This document shows positions 47,521-59,388 of a DNA stretch of 64,000 nucleotides, piece by piece (the first letter of the stretch is position 1; each line of letters opens with the position of its first letter). The stretch comes from Hydrangea macrophylla (Eukaryota > Streptophyta > Magnoliopsida > Cornales > Hydrangeaceae). The notes beneath the pieces were generated by a model. That model was not told the DNA's origin. It saw only the letters and a list, made by a program, of their open reading frames with translations, and did no database searches. The stretch lies in NCBI GenBank assembly GCA_033977485.1, contig CM066988.1, positions 31,554,001 through 31,618,000 of the forward strand, in the 5' to 3' direction. Both the position numbers and the translations under genes were made by a program.

Positions 47521-47856
47521 TAGCGAAATGGCAGTCTCGCACGATGAGAAGGAAAAAGACCCGCAAACATGAAATATAACAAAACAAAGAGAAAACGAGT
47601 AAAATAACCAATGGGGGGCACCCCCACATGAATTAGAAATGGAAAGAACACGAGGGGGTTCTCGGGGCCTCACCTCAAGAGACACCCTGAGAAGAAGATG
47701 AGGGTGATGATAATGATGATTAGCGTGCCCAATTGCTCCGCAATTGATGTGGTTGTAAGTGGGAGGTTCAAAAATCAAGTGCGTCACCCTCTGTTTTCAA
47801 TCGCTCGAGGAAGTGAGGGAGAGAGAGAAGCTGATGAAGTGTATAGACGATGCTTC

Positions 47857-47982
47857 ATTTAAATACATGTTTCGATCGCTCGAGATGGTTCGATCGATCG
47901 AACCCTCGATTGATCGAGCCCTGCTGAAGCGCTCGAGGTTCTGATACGCTCGATCGATCGAGCAACGGTCGATCGATCGAAC
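47857..47982. promoter_or_regulatory. GATCGATC cluster 4 with TATA-like box
   Basis: Six palindromes at 47870-47982; directly beside them, on the minus strand, a TATA-like GTATTTAAATG at 47857-47867. The arrangement (cluster then TATA, minus strand) repeats that of the LTR promoter, so an internal promoter for the accessory ORF is inferred. Confidence 0.4.
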
Positions 47983-48311
47983 TCTAAAATTCTACAAGAT
48001 CATAGAATGGATAAATTAAACACCCCCAACTAACCAACATTAATCTGGACATACAGAATAGTGATGAAACAGTTCATTGGTAAGATATGGAAGCCAAAAA
48101 CATCATCCTCATAGTAGAAAATTGCAAATTTATATAAATAAATATTTCATAATAGCATCCACTTGCAATATTATTGCCCCCAACATGGTCTATAAAACCT
48201 TACTGAAAAAGAAAAACTTAAATAAAGCTAAAATTAACAAGACTTTGTCTAAGAATACACTCCAATTGATGAAAGAAATATGAAATCACATAAAACAATT
48301 GGAGTGAAACA

Positions 48312-49043
48312 CTATTCTTCAAACAGAAAGATTCCTTCTTCCACAACCTCCTTCTCTGCCTGAACTTCAAATGTAGAGTTTGAACTTGATGATTCCCTTT
48401 CCCAGAACAAGCGGAAAGCAGCGAGGACATCATCGAGCAAGTCCAAACTTTCTAAGGAATTGATTCCACCGACAATAGGGGATCCGGATGGAGACATGGA
48501 TAACGGAGTGAAATGATGCATCAGACGTTCCTCTTGCGGCGGAGTTCCCGGGGACCTTATGTATGGTCCAAATCCATGAAAGAGTTGATGTGGAAGGTAC
48601 AATGGTGGAAATGGTGGATTCATAGTGATATTCCTGACAAAGGGAAACAAAAAATGAAACGGAGAAAATAAATTAACTAGAGCAAAAAAAAGATCAAACA
48701 GGAAGAATTAAATAAAGCAACAGGAAAAGAAAGATAAAGGAGTATGACTCAGAGTTAACCTCACTATTAGCCAGATATTCCCAGGTGCACTAGCAGGGAG
48801 AGGGCATTGAAGCCTAAACAACAAGTAACTCAAATACTCATAAATGTATGGAACCACATGGATGACCAGGAAGTCGTCAACATATGTGAATATGGCATTA
48901 TGGCATTCAGGCACCACATCCTGTAAGTCATCTTCTTCCCATGGCTCCCACATTGAGTCATTTTCCCACTGTGCCATCAAAGCGTCGTCGACCTCCCACA
49001 CAGCATATCCTTCAGGCTCTCCCTCCTCTTCAGGGAGTTTCAT
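48312..49043 (-). pseudogene. Unrecognised Athila-like extra ORF pieces
   Basis: Two minus-strand frames: 48708-49043 (acidic start PEEEGEPEGYAVWEVDDALM, then a more hydrophobic part) and 48312-48650 (proline-rich NPPFPPLYLPHQLFHGFGPY, then LLDDVLAAFRLFWERE). They lie between integrase and the accessory ORF, where Athila elements carry env-like or extra ORFs. No transmembrane or retroviral envelope signature is convincing. Confidence 0.4.
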
Positions 49044-49386
49044 GTGCTCAAATGGGTAGATCTGGAGGAGAGCAAGATCGTATGGGATATATCTGTGGGT
49101 TAAGTCAACGACGTCTTTGGCTCCTGGCCCTTGGTATGGAGATAACCAAAATGCTATTTCATCAGTAGTCCATGGTGGGTTCTGATATTCTGAATCAGCC
49201 TATGACCCAATCGAGTGAACATCGTCATCTCTCATGTTAGATTACCTGCACGAGATAGAATTGGAATAGCAGATTACAATCAAGGTCACACTCAGAAAGA
49301 TATAAATAAACAAAAAGAACAAAACAAAACGAGAAACAGCAAAAGAAAAAGTACAACAACATTGTTAAAATGCCCTTGAGCGTTCT

Positions 49387-50000
49387 AGGTTGAGGTATAG
49401 TCAGGCTCATCCAGTTGGATGTGCTCAACCTCTGGTTGGAAATCATCTAAGAACAATTTTACCCTTTGGCCGTTGACCTTGAAACTTCCATCGTTCTTAG
49501 GATTAAATAATTCAACGGCCCCATGTGGAAAGACAGATTTGACTGTGAAGGGTCCTGTCCACCGAGATCGGAGTTTTCCTGGGAAAAGATGAAGGCGCGA
49601 ATCGTATAGTAAAACTTTCTGCCCAGGCTCGAAAGATTTTCGACAAATCGATCTATCATGGCGAGCCTTCAACCGTTCCTTATGAAGTTTGGCATTGTCA
49701 TATGCATCTCGTCGGATTTCTTCTAGTTCCGCCAACTGGAGATTCCGGAGATGTCCTCCCTCTTTAATATCAAAATTTAATGAGCGTGTTTCCCAATATG
49801 CTTTGTGCTCAATTTCAACAGGGAGGTGACATGCCTTACCATACACCAGCCTATGTGGGGACATTCCCAGATTTGTCTTGTATGCAGTACGGTATGCCCA
49901 AAGAGCATCAGTTAGTTTATAGGCCCAGTCTTTTCTGTTGAAACTAACCGTCTTTTCTAAAATGTGCTTGATTTCACGGTTAGCCAACTCTGCCTGCCCA
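49387..50000 (-). pseudogene. Athila-like integrase C-terminal part
   Basis: An open frame of 200 codons with [53 protein letters not shown] and the end domain ([29 protein letters not shown]), diagnostic of Athila/Tat integrases and the best preserved integrase in the window. It starts mid-core at the junction with N LTR sequence (~50000, shared CATTGG), so its N-terminus and everything 5' of it is deleted. Confidence 0.9.
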
Positions 50001-50513
50001 TTGGAGCTTCTGTTTGGGTGAAGAGATTGTCGCCATGTTGTTTCTTGGCAGAGTTGTATTTATTTTCTTAGTGTACTTTATTTTTATTTCTGGCCATGTG
50101 AGCCATATTTATGATATTGTATTTTGGATTGTATTATTGAGTTTGGGAACGGTGTAGTGGCTCTTAACCCAAGAATGTCTAGAATTTATTTTATTTTCGC
50201 TGAACTCTGTATGGAAATTTTATTTAATGAAAACGGTGTTTCTTTTGTAAATTGAAAAGAGAATAATATTTTCAAGAGAACGCTATTTCTTGTATAATAA
50301 AAATGATTGTTTGGGAGTATAGGTTTAATAATCAAGAGTTTTATTTAAAACAAGACCATGTGCTTTTATTTAATGAGTATTAAATAGTGTTTTCAATAAT
50401 TATCTGTTAGCTTGTGTGAGGGTGTCACCCTCGGGGTTTTTGGCAATTGAATATTAGTTCGGATACATGCTTTAGATTGAATATTTGGTTGTCCAAAAAA
50501 CTGGGGTTTGACA

Positions 50514-51587
50514 ATTTGGTATCAAAGCTTAAGGTTAGCTTAGCGAGTCTAAGTGATTCTCGGAATGTGGTTTATGGGTTGGTCAGAGCCTTAGGTTTAC
50601 GGATTTTTGGGATAGGGACTATGTGTTATTACATTCTTCTTTGATTTGTGCTGTTATGTGTTTCATGGTACTATGTGGTTTTTTTTTACAGTGTGCTTTG
50701 TAACGTGTTAGTCTTAAATGCATGTCATTTTCGGGATGACTTAATAGGAGCATACATTCTACTGTTTAGATTTGCATATTAGTGCATGTATATTTGGTTG
50801 TAACGTTGGGGGTCTTATCAAGGGAAGTGTTCTTTTGGCTTATGGAGTAGCAATGTGGATGACTATCTATGAGAAGGATTGTGAAAATCTTATTTGATAG
50901 TTGGAGGCAGAGATTGGATATCTGGACTTCTCATGTGATCAACTGGTTTTTCTTATCTCTATTGATTATCTACTGTTTTTTTTATGAGGAATCTATTACT
51001 ATTGGTATTATGGGTTTCTTATCTTCTGAGACGGATATCATCAACGGGTATTCTGGATTTCTTATGATTATGCTGCTGCTATTCTTATATATGGAAAATC
51101 TATTTTGTATGATTTCTCTGGTGTAATTATCGACGATATTCTCTTTTCTATAACATAATATGATCCGGATGGTTATGAAATTATCTTCAACAGCAGTATC
51201 GTCTTCTCAATCTTATTATTAGCAAGGAGTTTTGGAAGAATGAGCATTCTCGGATACATTGGTTGATCAGCGAGTATTGAGTATTCCAAGAAGTATTAGA
51301 GTAGGGGTAAATGGTTTCATTCATAATTTTATTCTTATATGTTGTATTATTATCTCTGACTTAATTAGCTTCTAACACTTAACAATTGACTATATGAGGC
51401 TAAATGTATATACATGAGGGTTTTCTTATTTGAATTATTCGCTCGGCGTACTAGGTCTTGTATTGTTGAGAGTTAAATGTGAATCTGTGTTTTCTATTAG
51501 TTGTGTGTTTAACAATACTTATGAATAAGTAATTGGATTACCGTCGCTTTAAATTTCGGGACAAAATTTTCTTTAAGGAGGGTAGAA
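50514..51587 (+). mobile_element. N internal region (non-coding)
   Basis: From primer site to polypurine tract. Open frames of up to 85 codons (50869-51126, very hydrophobic) have no recognisable motif and no gag, protease or polymerase signature. Best read as the non-coding cargo of a non-autonomous element. Confidence 0.7.
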
Positions 51588-51990
51588 TGTAACAACCCTA
51601 ATTTTTTGAGTGTTTTTAGTAATTTTAAATTATTATTTTCAAGTATATATTAGACATTAACTATGTGTATGTATCTTAGTGACACCTAATAAAAATGTTG
51701 AAGTAGCGTGTATAGGTCATTAGTATGTTAAGTACTGTGCTTAATATAGAAATTTAGTGCCCGGGGTCATGGGTACCCATTGGGCTAATTATTTGTCACT
51801 TTAGAATGCATTTTCAGGCCCATATAAAGCCTTTTTGTGAGACCCTTAGACAAAAAACGGGATTTCTAACCTTGTATGTGTTTGTGTTATAATATATGTA
51901 GGTGTATCATATATACATACATAATATACCTCCTAGGGTTTTGATAAAAAAAAAAAGAAAAAAAATAGACGTGAGAAAAATAGAATAGTC

Positions 51991-52041
<51 letters not shown>

Positions 52042-54364
52042 AGAAGAAGAAGAAGAAGAAGAAGAAGAAGAAGAGAAGAAAAGAGGAACCTTAACCTTTT
52101 GTTTTGTGTAATCATCATAAACCTTGAAGCCCTAAATTGGTGAGTTAACTTGTTATTTTCTTTCAATCTCGTTTGATTGAAATTTAAATGGATAGAATAT
52201 TGAATTAGTATGGTTATGGATTATGAGATTTAGGTTTTTTTTTTTTTTTTTACAATGATTGAAGTTGTGATTTGAGATTTATAGATAAGCATTGAATATA
52301 CATTTGAGCAATTATTCAATTTTTAGATTTGGGGTTTTCACGGATCAGATTTGAGTAAAAAATTCATAATAAATCAAAAGTTACAGTTTTCGTGATTCTG
52401 TTTGCTTAGGCCTGTAGGAAACACAATTCTGAACAACTTTCGTCCAATGGTGTTTTTCCCAATTCTGTACCGTTTGGGCAAATAATTCATATTACAGTAG
52501 CAGTTTTATGAATGTTAAAATAAGCGTATTTGCTATATCATATTTTTGTGTGATTTCGTGCTCGTTAATATAAATTAATTTAATTGTATTTTAAAAAAAT
52601 TTAGTTCTCATAGATAGTTGAGCTTTGTGAAATCGTGACAGTGTGATTTTGTGTGGATGATGAATCTGTGTGAACGTGTAGCTGTTAATATGATTCTAAC
52701 GAAAATTTGATTTGAGATATATGAATTCCTTATAAAGTTAAGTTTTGTGGAAACGTGGATGTATGAGCGTTAGAAAATCCTTAGGGTTCATCACTACTCC
52801 TTATAATTTTAGGCGGCGACTTCGTGGATGACCCGTCCTTTTGTGATTAGACGGCGACTACGTGGATGACCCGTCTCGTCATTTTTAAGCCTTATGCCCG
52901 GTTTGTTGGTCTATTTCATGTGTATTTAAACATTGTTTATTGATGTCAAGAACGTACGGACTAAACTTTCAGTGTATACTCAAATCCCAGTGATACCCCA
53001 TAGGAGTTGGGACCGGAGTGGGAGTTAGTATTACGTTAGGAGACACATGGGATATATGTGTAGGCTGGACTATGGATGGGTGGCCAAGGTGGTGAACATA
53101 AGGTGTAATAAAAGAAAATAATTTGTGGTGTTTTATTCTTGCGTTTAGAAGTTTGAATAATTAATTACCTTTTATTGTGGTAGTATCGTAGAAAGTTGTG
53201 GATGCTTAGTAATCGACTTTTCTAATAATTTTTCGTGTTGTAATCATTGTGTGTGAGCGTTAATGTGATAATTATAGACTGTGTGTCTTAAGTTTTGAAT
53301 TATGTTTGGAGGATTTTGATGTGAGTATTTTATGAATTTATACTGTTGATGAACTATGGGTTGGATGGTAGTATGAATGACTCTTGAATTGTTACAGACA
53401 TTAATTCAGAAAGTAATTATGGATACAATTAGAACTGTGATAATTATATTTTACAGGATGGTGGGCCCACTAACTTTTATGCAGGGCTGGCTCACCTGAT
53501 GGGTAAGAATTCAATTGGTATTATTCGGGTTGGGAACCACTACCACCACATTGAAGGAAACTACCTTTCTGTCCTAAAATGTGTGTGGAACTACTTTTCT
53601 AACCCGACAGGAATTCTGTGTAATAGTGTTGTTTATTTTTTGTGTGACGATAATGTATGATGTGATGTGGTTATTTTCTTTGTGAGTGCTTTTTTGGCAG
53701 TCTATGGAACACCATTGTTTCCTAAGACTCGTTTTGTATTTTTTGTTAACTCATACCAGTATTTTATATACTGACCCTGGTGCGTAATGCATTTGGGGCG
53801 TTTCTATATGAAACATAGTCGAATGTATTTGTGCAGGTTTAGTTTTTGGAGATTTTCATTGGAGCTTCTGTTTGTGTGAAGAGATTGTCGCTGTGTTGTT
53901 TCTTGGCAGAACTGCATTTATTTTCTTAGTGTACTTTATTTTTATTTCTGGCCATGTGAGCCATATTTGCAATATTGTAGTTTGGATTGTATTATTGAGT
54001 TTGGGAACGGTGTAGTGGCTCTTTAAGAATGTCTAGAATTTATTTTATTTCCGCTGAACTTTATATGGAGATTTTATGTAATGAAAACGGTGTTTTTTTG
54101 TAAATTGAAAAGAGAATAATATTTTCAAGAGAATGCTATTTCTTGTATAATGAAAATGAATGTTTGGGAGTACAGGTTTAATAATCAAGAGTTTTATTTA
54201 AAACAAGTCCATGTGCTTTTATTTAATGAGTATTAATAATGTTTTCAATAATTATCTGTTAGCTTGTGTGAGGGTGTCACCCTCGGGGTTTTTGGCAATT
54301 GAATATTAGCCCGGATACATGCTTTAGATTGAATAATTGGTTGTCCAAAAATCGGGGTGTGACA
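51588..54364 (+). mobile_element. N 3' LTR (2777 bp)
   Basis: Intact copy of the N LTR. It shows what the 5' LTR lost (52225-53860). Contains the TATA box, the GA/GAA repeat, and a direct ~41-bp duplication GGCGACTWCGTGGATGACCC at 52813-52876. Confidence 0.9.
51993..52084. repeat. (GA)n-(GAA)n compound microsatellite, N 3' LTR
   Basis: Purine-only run matching 42794-42884 with fewer GA units and an extra AGAGAAGAAAAG end. Confidence 0.9.
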
Positions 54365-54369
54365 ATTTG

Positions 54370-55050
54370 AGCACTAGAAAATCGTGGTCATTTACTTCAG
54401 TGGCCTCCACGCAAAAGTGTATGGGGCCCACTGAAATGAATGCCCCTAATTTTTCAATGCACAAATTCTATGCACATTTTCGATGCCTGTAGCATTATTG
54501 TTTTTCAAATTGTTGTGTTCTATTCATAGACCATACTTGGAATATTCAAGCCACTTGTATAACTAAAAAAAAAATAAACTACAAAAGTCCTTAGAATTTT
54601 CTGAAGATTTTGTGTTCCTTCTTTGCATCTCATATTGCCATATTGGAGTAATCTCATGCATTGATTTGCTTGGGATTATTAATAAGTGGGGCCATCCACA
54701 GTCATTGTGAAGTACCGACAGGATAAATCCTAAAACAAATTGCACATTGACACCACTCAAAAAGTGTATGTAAAACTTTACCTTTTTAGAAGTGCACGTG
54801 CTTCCTAGCATAGTCACCTTCTTGGTCATTTAAAGATCCAAATTCAGAAAGGTTATGACTCGACTCTGAGCTAACGACTCGCTTCAAGGGCAGTCAGTCG
54901 GGAACCACCTTACCTCTTGCTTTTCCATTTCTGAAAACTATGGTTGATGCAAATTGCAATAGGAAAACAAGTTAAATGTAACTTGATCCCAATTGGAATG
55001 GGTCAAACATAGTGCAATTGAAATATCAAGAAGAAGATCTACTTTTTAAC
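54370..55050. other. Unassigned non-coding sequence
   Basis: Right of N. An 88-codon minus frame (54563-54829) has no motif I recognise. No repeats or LTR ends seen. Confidence 0.5.
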
Positions 55051-55308
55051 AAGCATGTGCTATAAATGGGTAGGGTAACTCATTGCAAAAGACATCAGGT
55101 TAAAACTGCTGGGAGGCAAACAAGTTTGTGGATTTGCAGATCAAAGTATTTGGTCCCACTTTTTGAACTAATAGAAAGTGACATCTTTGGAATGCATTCT
55201 CACCAATTCTAATTACTCTACGCTCTTTATTTTTAACTTATTTTTAAAGACGGATTCTTATACAATCAGAAAAGCAAGTCTTAATTGCTTCTTCTTTTAA
55301 GTTTGAGA
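55050..55308. repeat. Dispersed duplicate A of a ~260-bp segment
   Basis: From AAATGGGTAGGGTAACTCAT to TTTTAAGTT. Its partner is split by the copia element: 56300-56443 and 61042-61214 align in order, sharing CTCATTGCAAAAGACATCA, ACATTCTCACCCATTCTAAT and GGATTCTTATACAATCA. Confidence 0.75.
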
Positions 55309-55522
55309 TAGCATGGTATGGGTATTTTGGGAAATTTTTTATCATGTATGAGAGTTGGAGATATATAAGTTGTAACCCTAATTCGTTTTGATATAGTGGA
55401 AACTTCTTGGCTCAATCTCCCCGTGGACATAGGCACAATGTCGAACCACGTTAGATCTTTGTGTCTTTAATCTTTTTGTTGTTCTTTTTATTGTTTGCGT
55501 ACGAGTGTGTATCGATCTAACA
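55309..55522 (+). mobile_element. Copia-type LTR remnant
   Basis: TGAGATAGCATGG to GATCTAACA, containing the U5 signature CTCCCCGTGGACATAGGC then GTCGAACCACGTTAGATC. Directly follows duplicate A. No primer site or target duplication was found, so the borders are tentative. Confidence 0.45.
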
Positions 55523-56299
55523 AATACCTACACTACTGGCATATTGACATTGCTGCAGCCTTTAGCTATCCGGTAAGCTTATGTCAACGTCGTAAACCTT
55601 ACATTTAGCTATCTAGTAAATTGACATCTGAAACTTATACAAGAAATTTTGTTCTATAAGGTCCTTGTCTGTTATGAGCTATAATTTTATATTTTTGATA
55701 AGATTGGATAGGCTGAAAGTCAGTGAGGAAATAAATGCAATCTGTTAGAAAAATTAGAAGGCCATAGTGATAGTAGAAACTCAATGAGTTTTAGTCGTAG
55801 TTGGGTATTGGTTTGTAGCGTTGAAGGCTTTAAAGACTAGGCATGACCACATGAGTCTCATTTAGGTATTGGGTTTTGGTGTTTAAGACTTGAAAGATTA
55901 GGCATGTTCAGCAAAGTCTCACAAGCCAAGCATATTAAAGATGATTTTTTTTTTGTTGCCTTTTCATGCCTCAGCTCTTGAAGTCTCTACCGTTGTACCT
56001 TTTTTTTTTCCTTGGAATTTTTTTTTGTATTTTTGGTCAATTATTGTAATCTTTATCTCTGTCTCTAGTAGTAATTTACCAACCAACTGTATTGGTAAAT
56101 AGACAACATAAATAGGGCTTACATATATGTTATCTTAAAAAATTTCCTCATATGAACCACTATTATGACATTTGATGCATACTTTTCAACATATAAGATT
56201 AGTAATAGACTATTGACTATTTCTTTTTTCAACTAAAGGTAATATGCTACTAATGTGCCCTTACTCCTAGAAAACATTTTTGGTATTGTTTATTTCTAG
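55523..56299. other. Unassigned AT-rich sequence
   Basis: Contains a short duplicated string (TAGTCGTAGTTGGGTATTGG against TTTAGGTATTGGGTTTTGG, 55795-55880) and T-rich runs. No gene seen. Confidence 0.4.
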
Positions 56300-56443
56300 A
56301 AATGGGTAGAGAGTGACTCATTGCAAAAGACATCAAGTTAAACCACCGAGCGACAAGCGATTTGTGGATTGTAGATCAAAGTACAACAAACAGGTTGTGG
56401 ATTGCATATCAAAGTACTTCGGCTACTTTATGAACCAAAACAA
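56300..56443. repeat. Duplicate B, left half (target of the copia insertion)
   Basis: Aligns with 55050-55160; continues at 61042. The flanks AACAA and AAGAA around the copia are a four-of-five match, a decayed target duplication. Confidence 0.6.
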
Positions 56444-56737
56444 TGTTGTGAATAACGGCCTATAACACAATGCAAACATACATAGAAACAAGAAATAGAC
56501 AAACCATGACACAAGATATACCCTGTGGTTTGGCCAAATTGCCTACGTCCATTGCCTCTCACACCAGTTCACTATATTCAAAGATCAGATAAGATTACAA
56601 GTTTTCTCTCTAAAAAAAAACAGCTCTCAACACACTGCGATTGCACAAATAAGGGATAATATATCCCACTCGAACCCCCGAACCCCTGGTATCGGAGTGG
56701 ATCAGACTTCACAAACCAAACAATCTCCCACTTGAAG

Positions 56738-57484
56738 ACTGATCTGAGTGAGAAAGAAACCGTTGTCACCTCCATCGAAACAAATAGTGCTGGTTTAAGA
56801 AAGCATTGTCTTCTAGTCTTGAAGACAAATAGAAGCTGAACATTTCTTCAGCTTCTCCACAGTAACCACCTTGGTAAACATCTCTGCAGGATTATTGTTT
56901 GTATGAATTTTCTCCAAAGTGAACTATCTATCCTCCAAAAGTGAGCGAATGGAATGGTACTGGATGTCGATGTGCTTGGTTCTCTAGTAGAAAGTTGAAT
57001 TCTTTGCAAGATGAATTGCACTTTGACTATCACTGAACAACTGAGAACCCCCTTTTTGTTCCTTACCAATTTCTTTCATGAAATTCCTTAGTTATACCGT
57101 TTCTTTACAAGCCTCAGTGGCTGCCACATACTCTGCCTCTGTCATGGAGATGGTTACAATTTTCTATAGTTTGGAGACCCAACTAAGTGCTGCACTGCCC
57201 AAAGTAAACACATACTCCGTAGTGCTCTTTTTACTGTCAATATCCCCTGCTAAATCTGAATCCACATAGCCCTAAATATGAATGTTTGAACCATCATAAC
57301 ATAATGCCACATCTTTAGTGCCACTAAGGTACCTCAAAATCCACTTAGCACCTTCCCAATGCTCCTTGCCTAAATTTGCCATAAATCGTCTCACTACTCC
57401 CACTGCATGAGCAATGTCTGGCCTTGTACAGACCATAGCATACATCAAGCTGCCTACTGCTAATGCATAAGGTAATCTAGCCAT
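56738..57484 (-). pseudogene. Copia RNase H and end of RT
   Basis: 57272-57484 encodes LPYALAVGSLMYAMVCTRPD and GKEHWEGAKWILRYLSGTKD, the RT connection; then RNase H pieces MTEAEYVAATEACKE, SDSQSAIHLAKNSTF and RTKHIDIQYHSIR (57069-56848 and neighbouring frames), ending at NNPAEMFTKVV. Several stops. The similarity to Tnt1-type polyproteins is high and collinear. Confidence 0.85.
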
Positions 57485-58252
57485 GTACTAACGCTCTTCA
57501 TCTGTGACTACTGCTTGATCTTTTGAAAGTCTGAAGTGACTTGCCAAAGGAGTGCTAACTGGTTAGGCATTTTCCATGTTAAACCTTTTCAGAACCTTGT
57601 CCACATATTCTGCCTGTGATAGTTCCAACTTCTTATTTACCCTGTTTCAGCTGATTCTCATCCCAAGAATTTTCTTTGCATTTCCCAAATCCTTTATAGC
57701 AAATTCTTTGGACAACTATGCCTGGAGATTTGAAATCTCTTCTATGCTTGATCCTACAACAAGCATGTCATCTACGCATAGAAGCAATATGAGATAAGAT
57801 GTAGCAAGCTTCTTAAAATAACAACAATGGTCTAAATGACATCTAGTAAAACAAACTTTTGCCATAAAAGTGTCAAACTTTCTATACCACTGCCTTGGGG
57901 CCTGTTTCAACCTATATAGACTTTTCTTAAGCTTGCATACCAGATTCTCTTTCCCTTGCACCACATAGCCTTGTGGTTAGTGCATATAAATGTCCTCCTC
58001 CAAATCACCATGGAGGAAGGCAGTTTTGACATCCAATTGTTCTAAGTGCAAGTTCTCAGCTGCTACAATACTTAGCATAGATCTGATAGTAGAAATTTTA
58101 ACAACAGGAGAAAAAATTTCTGTGTAGTCAATATCTGGTTTCTGCTGAAACCCTTTTACTACTAACCTTGCCTTGTACCGATTGCTCCCATCAGATTCTT
58201 CCTTTATTCTATAAACCCATTTGTTGTGCAAAGCTGCCTTCCCCTTTGGCAA
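57485..58252 (-). pseudogene. Copia reverse transcriptase
   Basis: 58252-57977: [58 protein letters not shown]. 57964-57716: LVCKLKKSLYRLKQAPRQWY and the catalytic CVDDMLVVG, where the usual tyrosine of YVDD is cysteine. A stop near 57966-57976 separates the two. Confidence 0.85.
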
Positions 58253-58336
58253 CTGGACAAGATCCCATGTCTGGTTTGATGAAAGAGACTACATCTCATC
58301 ATCCATGGCTTGCTCCCACTTCTCCTTGGTCTCAAC

Positions 58337-59388
58337 CTATAAAGCTTCCTCAAAACATTCTAGTGCACCACAATCAGTTAATAACAAAAAATTCATTGAA
58401 GGTGAATAGTGCCTTACAATCTTAGTAACTCTAGTAGACTTCCTTGGAGGAGGAGTTTGTGGTTCTTCCTGCGGTGTAGGTTGTATGTGCATATCTTGGG
58501 TCTTCAAAACATTCTTATCTGAAATCTCCTTAAACTCTACAAAATTTGAATTCTCAGTAGTCTCCTTTTGATGACCAAGTCTATCTTTGTACATAATAGA
58601 CTCATTGAACACTACATACATGCTCCTCACTATTTTCTATTTTTTAAAGTCCCACATTCTATACCCATAAATATTGGTGCCATAGCCAATGAAGTAACAC
58701 TTCCTAGACTTAGGGTCATGCTTTCCCCTGTTCTCAGGTTCAATGTGTACATAAGCAGTGCAACCAAAAATATGAAGATGAGAGAGATTTACCTCTTTTC
58801 CAGTCCAAGACTCTTCTGGAAAACCACAATTCAAAGCAACTGAAGGTCCCCTATTGATCAAATACACGTTAGTGTTTACTACATCAGCCCATAATTGCTT
58901 AGGTAGCCCAGCATTTATTCTTATGCTCCTTACATGCTCTAGGATTGTCCTATTCATGCTCTCAGCCAATCCATTCTACCTTGGCTTCCTTGGGATTGCT
59001 TTCAGTCTTTTAATCCCATTTGCAGCACAATGTGACTCAAAGTCATCATCACAGTACCAACCACCATTATCGGACTTGAGACACTTCAGCTTTAACCCTG
59101 TCTTATTTTCAACCAAAGCTTTCCAATTCTTAAAAGTACCAAACACATCAGATTTATGCTTAATGAAACATACCCACAATTTTCAAGTAGCATCATCTAT
59201 GAAAGTGACAAAACAGTGAGAGCCACCAAGAGAAGGTACCTTAGACGGTCCCTATACATAAGTATGGACCAATTCCATTCGTTCTGATTTTGGAGCCCTT
59301 GCCACCTTGGTAAAACTGACTTTCTTCTATTTTCCCAAATGCAATCTTCACAAAAGTCCAGATCAAGATACTTTAACCCAGGTAGTTT
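58337..59388 (-). pseudogene. Copia integrase core and C-terminal linker
   Basis: FVTFIDDA (~59200) opens the core; LKSDNGGWYCDDDFESHCAA holds the second catalytic Asp with the usual E of DNGGEY replaced; AESMNRTILEHVRSI gives the region with the catalytic Glu; then LPKQLWADVVNTNVYLINR and FGCTAYVHIEPENRGKHDPK. 58337-58630 is the proline-rich linker before RT. A stop at about 58970-58975 and frame changes interrupt it. Confidence 0.85.

Larger units (their letters stand above)
42392..54364 (+). mobile_element. Element N: non-autonomous gypsy-type LTR element with nested Athila-like piece
   Basis: The 5' LTR is 42392-43028 plus 50001-50513; internal region 50514-51587; 3' LTR 51588-54364. LTRs run TGTAACAACCC to GGGGTKTGACA. 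Perfect ATTTG duplications at 42387-42391 and 54365-54369 prove one insertion. Primer site TTTGGTATCAAAGCTT (tRNA-Met type) at 50515-50530, polypurine tract TAAGGAGGGTAGAA at 51574-51587. Only ~1.07 kb of internal sequence with no gag-pol: it must have depended on another element. LTR ends differ by only a few percent by eye. Confidence 0.9.
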
